A DNA stretch of 64,000 nucleotides from Flectonema sp. DT1601 (GCA_964019425.1 OZ025812.1:186001-250000), one strand, 5' to 3'; positions 18,201-27,700 are shown, numbered from the stretch's first letter. A program made the numbers and translations. The notes: generated by a model from the sequence alone, not told the origin.

Positions 18201-20351
18201 AGTCTGAGTACAAGTAGGAACCTCTCCCGTCGATGTGTCAAAAACAATTTCATAACTTCCAGATGATATTTTATTAGAAAACATGACATCCAACACTCCA
18301 TTAGTACAATGAAGTAAGTTAGTAGCTTCTAAACAAGTATCCATCACTGCTGACATGATGAGGGGCTTATTACCAACGACCAAGATAACAGGACCACTCC
18401 TAGAAGTCATTATGGTACTACCAGGTCCTACAACTGAAGCCAATACTTGATAACTACCAACAATGTCGTTGGTTTTTAAAGTACAGCTAAGTTGAGTATT
18501 TGAGACCCACCAGCTGTTAATACATTCAGGTTGTGATTGACTTTGCTGAGTATCGATGCTATTTCTGTTTGAATCAACAAACCTTCTCAAAATGATCATC
18601 GGTAGAGGACGATCTCCCAACGTACCTCTTGGAGAGAGTGGAATAGAAATTCCTATTTGATCACCATCTCTACATCCGACAACATCAGGACATCCCTGTA
18701 TAGATAAGAATCTCGGCAGGGGTAGTAGCGCCGCTGGGATTGTTGTGATTTCCGTATCATTAATGTACAACTGCATTGCCATCCATTTGGGTGTAATTGA
18801 TAATTTTGTTGGATCAAACACAAGCTCACATCTAAAAGTAGTGACTCCTAAATATGAAATACCTCCAACACAAACAGCAGGTTCTGACAACTGTTGTTGA
18901 GGAGGTATTGGTTTTCTTGTTTCAGTCCAAGGGATGTGAATAGCTTCTGTTTGTGTTAATTCTGACATCCAACGAGGTATCATATCAGACGGGTTGTCTG
19001 GTAGAATCCATGTTCGAAGTACGACTTGAGAATATGGTAATCTGTTTTCAGTAATTTGATCAAACGCCAATACAATTTTTAACATTCCATCACCACATCC
19101 AAATAACGTGTCGACCCATCCTCTGCTGCAACTGTCCAGTTCCCATGTCGCTACTCTGATGATCGGTCTGACAATTCCAATAAATATTTTATTCGAATCT
19201 AATAATTTTCTTTCAACAACATCAGAAGAAGATGGAACACCAACAGGATTATCCTTCGGTCTAATTAACAAACTATATAATCCATATGATCCTGTTGGGA
19301 TGATTACAACACAATCAAGAGATGAGTTGAATCCCGTTGACATTTGTGTTATCACACAAGATGGTTTCTGATGAATAAGAAGCTCAGCAGTATCAACAAG
19401 TGTGACATCAGGTGAGAAAGCACTCACGTTAAACAATCTAAGATATGAGTCAGTTGAAGACAACTGATCAACAGGAACATCAACTCGTACTTGTGTAGTT
19501 TCACTACCAATTCCTGACACAATTATCTCCGCATTTAACGGGAAATCATATCCAGTGATCCTCAAGACACTTCCATTCGTCAGTCTCAGTGCTATAAACT
19601 CGTTCAGTTCGATTCCGGATTCGATCGAGTTGATGATCTTTAATTGTTGAATTTGAGGCTTCGGTATTACAGTCACAGTCTTACTACTAAACGATGGTTG
19701 GATGGTCGGTGACCACGTCATAGATTTTATTTCTCTCTTAGCAACTGTGTAATTGCCGTAGGAAGTTATGGGAACTGGAAACCCTTCAGATCTGAGACCA
19801 GCACCTCCAATCACCTCAATGAGATCAGTACATCCGATGTGTTCTTTATGTAGTTGGGGGTCGGTTGTGGAGTTTGGACACAAGACTCTGTTTTTTAAAT
19901 TACCACAAGGGTGAGTTGTGTATCGTAGCACAGCACCTCGTTTATCAGTCGAGGATATGGTTGCTATCTGGGGTCCAACTACTTCATTATTAGAAGACGA
20001 TGATATAACTATAACTGGATCAGTCATGTAATCACAACCTCTGGGATCTCCAGCACAAGTACAATATGGACCAGCAGCAACAGCTGGAAGACACTGAGCA
20101 CCCTCACCTGGTGCAGTACTCGATCCAACACTATTCTTAGCAAAACATCTCGAACAGGTACTTCTACACTCTTCACGTTCAACAGGATGACTAACACATC
20201 GACAGGTATCATCTCCAGGGTTGTAGGTTCCGACTAAACATTTAGAAGCAATTTCAAGAACAGAACAATCTCTATAATAATAATCAGTTATGCCTGTCAA
20301 CACATTAGTTCCTAATATTGTTATCGTTAGAAAACATGCCAGGGACGGCAT
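15267..20351 (-). CDS. Large multi-pass membrane protein with TSP1 and EGF-like domains
   Basis: The protein has 1694 residues in a single exon. Residues 1-19 are a signal peptide, followed by a Cys-rich segment (about 20-115) and a long extracellular part with repeated beta-sandwich-like stretches (e.g. GSVLRITGYDFPLNAEIIVS, IPT/TIG-like). A thrombospondin type 1 repeat (SEWSEYSVCSKPCGTGV) lies at about 920-977 and an EGF-like module (CNGAGSCSELGICLCRDG) at about 977-1013. About nine transmembrane segments lie between 1019 and 1475, split by a cytosolic coiled coil (about 1230-1284). The C-terminal tail has a second charged coiled coil (KRKEKEEAEKKKAAQEEE) and a small SH3/Tudor-like region (VGSLVEILPS ... 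RGTVLDYND). It is probably a surface receptor or adhesion protein; I do not recognise an orthologue. An acceptor-like AG at 20385-20386 precedes the ATG by 33 nt. Confidence 0.85.
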   Translation of the reverse strand: MPSLACFLTITILGTNVLTGITDYYYRDCSVLEIASKCLVGTYNPGDDTCRCVSHPVEREECRSTCSRCFAKNSVGSSTAPGEGAQCLPAVAAGPYCTCAGDPRGCDYMTDPVIVISSSSNNEVVGPQIATISSTDKRGAVLRYTTHPCGNLKNRVLCPNSTTDPQLHKEHIGCTDLIEVIGGAGLRSEGFPVPITSYGNYTVAKREIKSMTWSPTIQPSFSSKTVTVIPKPQIQQLKIINSIESGIELNEFIALRLTNGSVLRITGYDFPLNAEIIVSGIGSETTQVRVDVPVDQLSSTDSYLRLFNVSAFSPDVTLVDTAELLIHQKPSCVITQMSTGFNSSLDCVVIIPTGSYGLYSLLIRPKDNPVGVPSSSDVVERKLLDSNKIFIGIVRPIIRVATWELDSCSRGWVDTLFGCGDGMLKIVLAFDQITENRLPYSQVVLRTWILPDNPSDMIPRWMSELTQTEAIHIPWTETRKPIPPQQQLSEPAVCVGGISYLGVTTFRCELVFDPTKLSITPKWMAMQLYINDTEITTIPAALLPLPRFLSIQGCPDVVGCRDGDQIGISIPLSPRGTLGDRPLPMIILRRFVDSNRNSIDTQQSQSQPECINSWWVSNTQLSCTLKTNDIVGSYQVLASVVGPGSTIMTSRSGPVILVVGNKPLIMSAVMDTCLEATNLLHCTNGVLDVMFSNKISSGSYEIVFDTSTGEVPTCTQTNLIHIDATSARILCNVAFPEFMQDVGSYSFTVRHDSGVTSDPFPRLLTGSSVGSSPLGIGAPIFMDFSISFSALDVPVQNNVFQTSINVVVNHEPSTLPDGHSIRIITGVFLPTDSRSTRILNTSHSFDFDSYNRTFVAADEITLIHIEGFRFSNAVIRAQVFYSRIAVSEAQVANWTLFEELQAPVQQAPIESPGDQNNFFIPDRCEVSEWSEYSVCSKPCGTGVIFRNRTISNGLLPPSVAPETIGCPALSQVQDCNIHACFCTPGTTLSNECNGAGSCSELGICLCRDGLKGVRCTILENVWRADLLGVLVILAVVLSFIHSWLSAHPIALLCVILEVQVLVAFMKSQCSTTDIRAAAKEMEWILDFPSPSLFTEDEVGSVLLWHIILISTIIGIYVTVVLLVFRYNNKEEDSDSRVVRKSTFASMMFPSAAVFVVLIFCGPIVFLSLWCLTSSPLPGYLSLGVFTAITFGILPLAAILYFFRNYFSGENIPKLSRFTLPALVDGRDPETEARDEQGNKLTKLRHDINKLQQESEPDEKKLTELNNRAEVLENKLTSATISNVRYTSTVDYIDGLHSEIVYAGSFKVVKKKEYGKRILISFPRFYWSSKGTADSSFKDRWGVLFTGFTALCPNFMFFLVARIISVNAILGIEPNQNSNPDGQCAVTNFITTIVHILLLIIMIRKAPWNSVVMSRMMHPVVVLDCFLGIIIASAHLVSDLNTKAAFAEATQYFVICCLSWIILTQAWGVAIWLLARLYHAKSKKEVGPFKEYLNLKRKEKEEAEKKKAAQEEEQVKKEQRVEQAAKAQQLINPLYEFELQVSKGKKVNNQLLIHHTIDNIRIESTLVPGTTITGLEKKERDEINNDTRELRQFDDTNIIEVGGLHDYPDLPPVGSLVEILPSVGSKAAKFHHSRGTVLDYNDTTLSTRVLVDIILPPDEKLFNPEHLKIIKLPREMQIPSSSSGGTNNSENPLMG

Positions 20352-20773
20352 ACTTTTCCCTTTCCTGATGTGGTATTAAATAAGCTAAACAAAGTCATTA
20401 AAAAAAAAAAAAAAAATTGACATTTCTAAATTTTCAATTGTGAGAAAACCTGTTTTATAAAAAATAGATTTTAGTTAAACAACAAGAGAGGAATACCTTT
20501 TTTTTTTTTTTTTCATAATTTTTGCATTTATGAAATTTTGAATGCAATTTTTTGAGGTAATTAACCAACACGTAACACATGCAGCAATAAGAAAGAACCT
20601 GAATTAATAATCAGGCTGCGCATGAAGTGTCGCAGCTTAAGGGAAGTGTCCTTTGATATATTCTAAAAAAAAAGTGGACAGAATTTTTTCCTAAACGCTG
20701 TAAACCAATCGACTTGTTGAATATGAATGACCAAGTAAGTGTATATAATTTAGAATTTTTTCTGTTTTTTTTT

Positions 20774-21712
20774 TTATATTTGCTGACGCTGAGCTTGCGT
20801 GACAGTAAATTGCTGATCAAACCAAAGTTTTAAATACGGACACGTCTGAGGATTGATCGGACCTCCACCAGAACTGTCACATTCTTTCTGAACAGGACAT
20901 TGAGAACAAGGAGTCTCAACGTGATTTGATTCTATTAATTGTATAGCCCCTTGATAGAACTTCTTACCGCTGGTTTCATTAAAGACTTCGATCAGCTTTC
21001 CGTCAAAACATAATATCTGAACGATCGACTGGATGTCTTCGTTTGAAAGTTTTTTTGCGATTTCTGATTTGTTCACTGCCGTTGAAATAGTGTCGAGAGA
21101 TACCATGGTACGAGAATCAGTAACAAACTGATGAACAGCTTTGTATAATGCTATTACTAGTCCTTTATCAAATTCACGTTCTTCATTATACCATGTGCCT
21201 CCTGTTAAAGATTCTGAAGGGTCGAGTTCCGTAATCATAAATACTTTTCTACTTTTAGATTGTAGAGTTTTAACGAGTTTTATCAAGTCGTGTGATTTTA
21301 ATTTTTTAACAACCTTCTCAACGTGGAATGAACTGAGGCCGAGTTTTAGATCTTTTGAGTAGATTCCTTTGTTCCCACTTTCTCGTATCCGTTCATAGAT
21401 TTCTTTTTCAGTTTCACTGAGCATCATTAGCCGAGATGTCTTTCCGTGACTTGAAGGGGCACCTGCTTGTCCTCCTACTCCTGCAGAACCACCTACGATT
21501 CTCATAAATTGCTGACCTTGTCTCGCGAATTGTTGTATTTTCACAGAACCATTTCCAAATACTAACTTTTCCATTATCCTATTAGCAATAGGTGCCACAT
21601 GACGAAATTTTTCTCGAAGCGGTTGTAGTGGTACTCCGTTAGCTCCTCCTTGTTTTATAAACTGGATCATAGCCTGCTCTACTTTAGCAGGGTCTACGTT
21701 GGGAGTACTCAT
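20774..21712 (-). CDS. POLR3F: DNA-directed RNA polymerase III subunit RPC6 (RPC34/RPC39)
   Basis: This subunit belongs to the RPC3-RPC6-RPC7 module that helps open the promoter for RNA polymerase III in the nucleus. The protein has 312 residues (human 316). It shows tandem winged-helix domains: the segment SETEKEIYERIRESGNKGIY then LSSFHVEKVVKKLKSHDLIK is the second winged helix, followed by SKSRKVFMITELDPSESLTG and GGTWYNEEREFD, which match RPC6 orthologues. The C-terminus has four cysteines (C269, C272, C278, C291; CSQCPVQKEC ... CPYL) at the place where RPC6 proteins bind a 4Fe-4S cluster. The leader is 39 nt, almost all A, starting right after an acceptor-like TTTCTTACAG (AG at 21752-21753). 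Confidence 0.93.
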   Translation of the reverse strand: MSTPNVDPAKVEQAMIQFIKQGGANGVPLQPLREKFRHVAPIANRIMEKLVFGNGSVKIQQFARQGQQFMRIVGGSAGVGGQAGAPSSHGKTSRLMMLSETEKEIYERIRESGNKGIYSKDLKLGLSSFHVEKVVKKLKSHDLIKLVKTLQSKSRKVFMITELDPSESLTGGTWYNEEREFDKGLVIALYKAVHQFVTDSRTMVSLDTISTAVNKSEIAKKLSNEDIQSIVQILCFDGKLIEVFNETSGKKFYQGAIQLIESNHVETPCSQCPVQKECDSSGGGPINPQTCPYLKLWFDQQFTVTQAQRQQI

Positions 21713-21753
21713 GTTGTTGTTTTTTTTTTTTTTTTTTTTTTGTATTTTTTTCT

Positions 21754-21842
21754 GTAAGAAATATGTGCTATTAGAATCAAGGAAAAAAAAACATTAACAG
21801 GATAAATAAATAACAGTAATTTTTTTTTATTTTTTTTGAGAA

Positions 21843-21881
<39 letters not shown>

Positions 21882-22956
21882 GGGGGGTCGGTTGAAATGT
21901 TTATTTATACAAACTTAACATTACTTTTTTTTTTTTTTTTTTTTTAATACCTCCGAGATCCGTCTACGGTTTCTAGCAGGTTGAGGAGGAGGGCGACAGG
22001 AAGAGATTCTTAGTTACAGAAACAAAGCTACTACGAAAGCTAAGATCTACATTTGGTACGACAATGTTTAATTAGGTAGAATGGCAACACAAAGACGGAC
22101 AAAAAAAAAAAAAAAAAAAGTGGTGCACTCACAAACTTACAAGTATCATCAAACAGACGTGAAACGGAATAGAGAACAAAAAAAAAAAAAAAAAAAAGGG
22201 AATACACGTTTTATTTATAAATTATGCCACGAAGTTTAAATGCCAACAATAATGACGAAACACAAGCAAATAGGAAGGTCCAACCAATTCTCAAATCGAT
22301 AAATACATATTAATGAAAACAGTAAAACCACTGACTAAGGTCAATTGTCAAGCAGCACGTCTTTTTTTTTTATTATTTTTTTATTATTGTTTAGTAACAC
22401 AAGTCAGTTTGTCACTGACTAGAATAAGAAGACAGAAAGAAGTATAACTAAAATTGAGCAGCAGATGCCGCAGCTACCCAAGAATATTGATTTTGGTCAC
22501 AACCGTTGAAAAAAGCCTCCCTGGCTCGCGGAGCCGAAAACTCACGTTGGACTCAGAAGTAAACAATAATCGCACTTAAAAAAAAAAAAAAAAAAAAATG
22601 AAATGAAATTTGCCTATGCCCTGTTATAGTTACTGCTTAACTGATGGGAAATAAGTTGACAGCTGACAGAGATTCATCCCTCTACCCAAAGTAATCCTTG
22701 TGTGTCTTCTGGATTCTCTTTTCTCATACAAAAACATCGCTCGTCGTAGGGCTGCATAAAAAATAAAAAAGAAGACAAGTACTAAACCGATACTAACATA
22801 ACAAAAAAAAAAAAAGGATTAAAAAAAAAAGTGTCCCGAAAAGCAACAACAGTGTGAGAGGACCTAACCACACACTAATAATAAGTTTATTATAAAATAA
22901 AGATTTGAAAGGGGAAAAAAAAAAAAAAAAAAAAAAAAACAGCATTCCAGTCATCC
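21754..22956. other. Spacer upstream of RPC6, no gene seen
   Basis: AT-rich with long homopolymer runs (A-run of about 33 nt near 21845-21876, T-run near 21925, several A-runs of 17-20 nt). It holds the 3' flank of the lipase gene. I see no conserved protein or RNA. Confidence 0.6.
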
Positions 22957-25047
22957 TCACAGAACGGAAATATCTTCTTCTCCAGCACCCCAAAGTCTAG
23001 CCAGAGCTAATGCACCCTGAGCGGCTTCATAAGAGGTTTGTTGATACGGTTGTGGGTATGCTTCACGATCTTCAACAGTTTTAACTTCACTAACAGGGGG
23101 ACTTGACCCCCAAGTGATGTGATAACTTGAAGGTTTGTTAAATGATTGTCTACTACTTTTATTAGAAAGAGAAGGTTCTGAAAAGTTAACACTGAGCTCA
23201 ACACGTTTACTATCCACAAGAGACGTACTACTCGGTGTTGGTGTTTGATTACTCGAACCTGAATGGTCTAATTTTAAAGGTACAAACAGAGAAGTGTTCG
23301 TCTTCTTTAGACCAGTCACTCCATGTGATAGAGGACTTGGTTCCTCAACTTTCTTATTGGTTATTCTCTTAGGAGGTGCATTTGAGACTTCCTTTGGAGG
23401 AAATGAAAAATTATTTAAAACTTCTGGATCGTATCCGTTGCTTTCGGTAGACTCCTTTCGTTCATTTGATTTCTTTAAAGAACTGACGAGAAGTGGTGGA
23501 AGTAGTTCCATGACAGGAGCTCTTTCAAGTGAAGTCATTTTAATAGTGCTGTGAGCTGTTGTTGTTGTTTCAGGTGAGTTAATGCTTTCTGTTTGAATTA
23601 ACCCGACAGTTGGAAGTAATGGATTGTCTGATGGTGATGGTGTTTCTATTTTAACGGTCGACTTACGAAGATGATTAGAACGGTCACCAGGACTCACAGA
23701 TTTCTCAATAAGTTCATCTTCTGGACATTCCACGTGGACGTTATTCGAGTATCTGCATATCACATTTGGAATACACTCTTGTTTACATAAAATACATCTG
23801 TTTGGAGCTCCATCTTCAATCCATCTTCTCCTGGCTCTTACGAATTCTGGTTTTCCATTTTTGTCATAAGTGAATGAAATAGTGCAGTCTTGAACATTAA
23901 AATATTCACATATCTTATTCAAAGACTTAGCGTAACGTAGCATCATGTGATCGGTGAGTGACCTGCTGCGTAGCGTTAGCATTCCAGATAACCCTCTGCT
24001 GTGTTTTGTTGGTCCGATAAATTTTTCAATGAAGGTCGGTTCGATTATTAGATTACCTCTCTTGTCGATACAAACTTCACGACCACAATGTCTAAATAAC
24101 ATTCCATTCAAAGCAATTGGAATGTGAGGGATCACGTCACACTGATTTACTATTCGGAATGTATTTGGTATGTTGTCGTCGTATATTTTCTGAAATGTTT
24201 GATTTCCCACCCTCGGAGATCCATAAGTATAAACCAACGGTTTCCTCTTTAAATACCTTCTTATCCAGTACGCCATCAGCATGCTGAGTGCCCCTCCAAG
24301 AGAGTGACCAGAACAACAGACTTGATGGTTTTTATTTAACAGAAGAATTGGCTTTAACCTCTCAAGAACTTCAGGTCCAATTACCTGGAATGCCCGAAGG
24401 AAACCATGATGACATCTCGGAAGACCACATCCAACGAGACGTTTTAGTCTGTACATCCAAGAAGAAAAGTCAAGAAGTTCCCATCTTTTATCAGTGATCA
24501 TCTCGTGAACAACATCTCTAAACATCTGACAGTCGGTTTGAACATTTCTCATATTGTCGGTACCTCTAAAGGCGATAACAATTCTTTTATCATTTCGACA
24601 TATAATCGCTTGAAGATCAGCAACTTGTAACTCACCATCAGTCTCAGGTTGAATACTGTTCCCTAACACTTCTTCATCAGCGAATCGAATTGATTTTCCC
24701 AACTTACTCGCGCAGTCTTTACAAAGTGTGAATGGGTTTCCATCTCTTGAAACTGCGCAAGTTGCTACCGGACAGACATAACACATTCCGGTTCTTTCTT
24801 TTGAAATCCCACAATGGTCACAAGTCCATCGAGGAATATAACGATAAGAAACAGGGTGGTGGTGGACATCAGGAGGTAATTTCTTTTCAAATAAACCTTT
24901 AGCTTTTCCCTTTCCATCTGCACAAGCGTGAATAACCTCGAGTAGTTCGTATCCGTGACGCTGACAATCGATTGGCATCTTTCCTTCACTTTCACGGCTG
25001 TGATCATCACCTGGTTCTTCACCATATACTTCCCATGATAACATCAT
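22957..25047 (-). CDS. Class 3 lipase (diacylglycerol-lipase-like) with Cys-rich zinc-binding inserts
   Basis: Alpha/beta hydrolase of the fungal lipase/DAGL family (Pfam Lipase_3). From the ATG at 25045-25047 it has 696 residues. The nucleophile elbow GHSLG has S249; the triad is completed by Asp in NQCDVIPHIP and His in LTDHMMLRYAKS. The oxyanion region reads IVIAFRGTD. Unusual for the family, a Cys-rich insert (CDHCGISKERTGMCYVC ... LCKDC, about residues 76-113) sits in the N-terminal half, and a second one (CILCKQECIPNVICRYSNN) follows the lipase domain. Both look zinc-binding. The last 250 residues are Ser/Pro/Thr-rich and probably disordered. The frame stays open upstream to about 25218 with codon-like acidic sequence but no ATG; an acceptor-like AG at 25075-25076 supports the chosen start, with some doubt. 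Confidence 0.82.
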   Translation of the reverse strand: MMLSWEVYGEEPGDDHSRESEGKMPIDCQRHGYELLEVIHACADGKGKAKGLFEKKLPPDVHHHPVSYRYIPRWTCDHCGISKERTGMCYVCPVATCAVSRDGNPFTLCKDCASKLGKSIRFADEEVLGNSIQPETDGELQVADLQAIICRNDKRIVIAFRGTDNMRNVQTDCQMFRDVVHEMITDKRWELLDFSSWMYRLKRLVGCGLPRCHHGFLRAFQVIGPEVLERLKPILLLNKNHQVCCSGHSLGGALSMLMAYWIRRYLKRKPLVYTYGSPRVGNQTFQKIYDDNIPNTFRIVNQCDVIPHIPIALNGMLFRHCGREVCIDKRGNLIIEPTFIEKFIGPTKHSRGLSGMLTLRSRSLTDHMMLRYAKSLNKICEYFNVQDCTISFTYDKNGKPEFVRARRRWIEDGAPNRCILCKQECIPNVICRYSNNVHVECPEDELIEKSVSPGDRSNHLRKSTVKIETPSPSDNPLLPTVGLIQTESINSPETTTTAHSTIKMTSLERAPVMELLPPLLVSSLKKSNERKESTESNGYDPEVLNNFSFPPKEVSNAPPKRITNKKVEEPSPLSHGVTGLKKTNTSLFVPLKLDHSGSSNQTPTPSSTSLVDSKRVELSVNFSEPSLSNKSSRQSFNKPSSYHITWGSSPPVSEVKTVEDREAYPQPYQQTSYEAAQGALALARLWGAGEEDISVL

Positions 25048-25290
25048 GAGATCAACTGACAGTTCTAAACAAAATAATGGTTTCACTTGTTCTACTTCTG
25101 CTTCCTCTTCTGATGCGATGCTGCTCTCGTCGAATGACTGGCTGCGCTTACTGTGGATGCTGTTATTGTTGTTGTTATTGTGAAGTAAATTAGGGGAATA
25201 TTTTGGTAATAAACTTTAAATACTCAAAGACAAGTAACAAAGTTAAACTGAGAATAATGACAAAAGATTCAGCTTTCACCTGAGGAAAAT

Positions 25291-25389
25291 GCGCTCACCA
25301 GGAATCGAACCTGGGCTAGGTTACACTCTCGGCCTTGCCAAAGCGAGACGTCGTGCGCACGCCTCGTGCTGCCATTACACTACGAGCGC
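25291..25389 (-). tRNA. tRNA-like gene with insert in the anticodon region; isotype unclear
   Basis: Read on the minus strand, the 7-bp acceptor stem GCGCTCG/TGAGCGC, a D-arm (GTGT-AATGGCA-GCAC) and a T-arm CCAGG-TTCGATT-CCTGG are all intact. The A box (TAGTGTAATGG) and B box (GGTTCGATTCC) fit pol III promoters, and a TTTT run follows 2 nt after the 3' end. Between D- and T-arms there are about 50 nt, too long for a simple class I tRNA. They include a self-complementary stretch that could be an intron. I could not assign an anticodon confidently, so it may also be a tRNA pseudogene. It sits between two protein genes on the same strand. Confidence 0.6.
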
Positions 25390-25516
25390 TGCAATTATGT
25401 AAAAATCTTTTTGGTTGCTCTCGTCTGTGCTCCCAAACTCACTCGAAAAGAACAAAAACTCTTTGTTCTTGTTCTTTACACCTCTATGGTTGTCTCTCTT
25501 TTAAAAAGTGATACAA

Positions 25517-27514
25517 TTAAATATACTTTTTGATGATGCCGGTCCCCACTGCACGTCTCAAGGCCCGAAAAGCAGCAAGACCAGATGGTCTGTCTCTTCT
25601 GGTTGATTCTGAATCCGAGGAAACAAATAAAAATACAAACCTTCCAGATCTTTCTGAAAAACTGAAAGACTGATCGACAATTTTATGAGTAAAGCTACTT
25701 CCGTATTCTCTGAGTTTCTGCATCGCGTTGTGAAGCATTCCTGGTCGGGATGGATGGTTCGAATTGTGTTCCTGAGCACGGATAAAAGTATCTCGTTCAG
25801 TTTCCCAAAAGAAGAAATATTGAGTTGCATTGCCGTTATCGTTAACATAACGGATCCAGGCATCAGTCCATTTTTGTTTTATCCAAGTTCGAGTGACTGC
25901 CTCTGGAGGTTGAGAATCAGGGTCACCCTTAACTGGTCCAAACATAAACGCCAATATTAATACAAAACAAATATTATTGACAGCGTCTGCGACTGTGTGA
26001 CCAGAGACAATCTGATTACACACCAAGTGGTCTAAAACAATTCTACCGGAACTAAACTTGTAATAACAATACATGAGTGTAACGATGTTATAAATAACAT
26101 GCCACATGTACATTACCATGAAAAATCTAAACGACAACTGCCTGCTTTTCGTGCTCCAGTATTGCTGTTTAATCAGATTGGCTGCTGCTTTTTGAATTAA
26201 GACAAGAAGCATAATGACCCATATCAGAATGATAATCGTATAGACGATTGAGTTTCCGAGAAGCTGTTGACCAAGCCCACTTGTTGGAGATGTATAGTAG
26301 TCAACGTAATCGGTTCCAAGATGGATGAAGTCTTGCAATAAAAACACCGCAAACCAAATCGATATAATAATCAAAACTGATCCTCTCTTCTCGAATCCAA
26401 CTTTCGGTCGTTTATTCAAACAACAAGCTAAGACAACAAGCTCATATAATCTTAATAAGTTAATAAAATAAAATGGTAAATTCACATCTGAGAATAAGAG
26501 GACTCTATCCTCCCAAGAGAAACCTTGACCATCAAGCGCAAGCCCATCGATACTTGTCTTGTACATTATGTACAACTTCCAAGGTTGAAGATATAAAATA
26601 CTACATAGTAGAAGGATTACTGTGGCTTTTTGTTCGACAAGCCATTTCTTCAACGGATCGTGAACTTTAAAAAAACTTCTGATCCCCAACCTCCCAAAAT
26701 AATACGACAACGATAACAAAACCAACAGAGTCGCCACCATTCGAAATGATACTTCGAGAAATGTCTCCAACCAATAATGATAAACAATCATTATTGTGGG
26801 TGACACAGGTAGCAATGGGTCAAGCATCTGAGCGTCTAGTAGTACCAGTTGTATTTTACGAGGTTTGTTTATTTGATAAAATGGTTCAGGAAAAAGTATC
26901 ACATCGCATTCCAACCCTTCTTTACACAGAAGTTGAACCTCACTTCGATTTTGTCTAAAATTTGATGGTGGGAGAATCTCACCGATGTCTGCTGTCGTGT
27001 CAGATTCAGATATACTGCTTCTGTTGGACACCTTGTGACTGTAGCCAGTGAATTCTATTGGAAATTCCATCCTTTTTCGTGGACTTGGTCTACCAAAACT
27101 TTCATACGCTCCAAAATCAACAGCTAGAAAATAAAATTTGTTCAACAGAGACAAACTAGGAACCACACCTGTGAATTTCATACAATATTCAGTTGGACAG
27201 ATCATGTCTTCTTCGTGATCGAATTGAATAGTTTGATTAAAAACGTATTTCTCAGTGCAATTACTAAATGGATTACAAATGTCTTCAGTCTCCATAACGT
27301 TTTCAGAATATATTTTTAAATAGAAAGCAATAGCAATGGAGATGTAAAATGCCAACATCATTACTTTAATAGTCTTGCCATGAAGCACTTCTAGCACAAA
27401 CTTTGATCCCAATTGGTATCTTCCTACTCTGACTGAGTCTGCGAATGTGCTAACCCTTCTGGGAGTTGAGTACGGTCGCTTTCCTCCATCAAGGAATGGG
27501 TCATCGAGTGACAT
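25517..27514 (-). CDS. TMEM181/Wntless-like seven-plus-one-pass membrane protein
   Basis: The protein has 665 residues. A short cytosolic N-terminus leads into a first transmembrane segment (about 51-70). A lumenal domain of about 190 residues with conserved-looking cysteine pairs (CNPFSNC, CPTEYC, CKEGLEC) follows. Seven more hydrophobic segments then run from about residue 245 to 530, and the tail is cytosolic. This plan (one TM, lumenal beta-rich domain, seven TMs) is that of the Wntless/TMEM181 family. I prefer TMEM181-like because of the overall pattern, but an orthologue call needs a search. The gene starts only 186 bp after the stop codon of the upstream GNAT gene on the same strand. 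Its leader has a minimal upstream ATG-TAA and a weaker acceptor-like site than its neighbours. Confidence 0.75.
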   Translation of the reverse strand: MSLDDPFLDGGKRPYSTPRRVSTFADSVRVGRYQLGSKFVLEVLHGKTIKVMMLAFYISIAIAFYLKIYSENVMETEDICNPFSNCTEKYVFNQTIQFDHEEDMICPTEYCMKFTGVVPSLSLLNKFYFLAVDFGAYESFGRPSPRKRMEFPIEFTGYSHKVSNRSSISESDTTADIGEILPPSNFRQNRSEVQLLCKEGLECDVILFPEPFYQINKPRKIQLVLLDAQMLDPLLPVSPTIMIVYHYWLETFLEVSFRMVATLLVLLSLSYYFGRLGIRSFFKVHDPLKKWLVEQKATVILLLCSILYLQPWKLYIMYKTSIDGLALDGQGFSWEDRVLLFSDVNLPFYFINLLRLYELVVLACCLNKRPKVGFEKRGSVLIIISIWFAVFLLQDFIHLGTDYVDYYTSPTSGLGQQLLGNSIVYTIIILIWVIMLLVLIQKAAANLIKQQYWSTKSRQLSFRFFMVMYMWHVIYNIVTLMYCYYKFSSGRIVLDHLVCNQIVSGHTVADAVNNICFVLILAFMFGPVKGDPDSQPPEAVTRTWIKQKWTDAWIRYVNDNGNATQYFFFWETERDTFIRAQEHNSNHPSRPGMLHNAMQKLREYGSSFTHKIVDQSFSFSERSGRFVFLFVSSDSESTRRDRPSGLAAFRALRRAVGTGIIKKYI

Positions 27515-27700
27515 CGTTGTGAGACTTTTAATTTTGTTACATAGTTATGGTGTGAAGACCTTTTTTTTTGTAATGAAAAATAATAAAAATGGAGGGGAGG
27601 GTTTTTTTTTTTTTTTTTTTTCCTTCTTTACTATTGTTGTACTACACGAAAATAGCCGTCCTTCTTTTTTTTTTTTTTTTTTTTTTTTCGGTGTGTTCTT

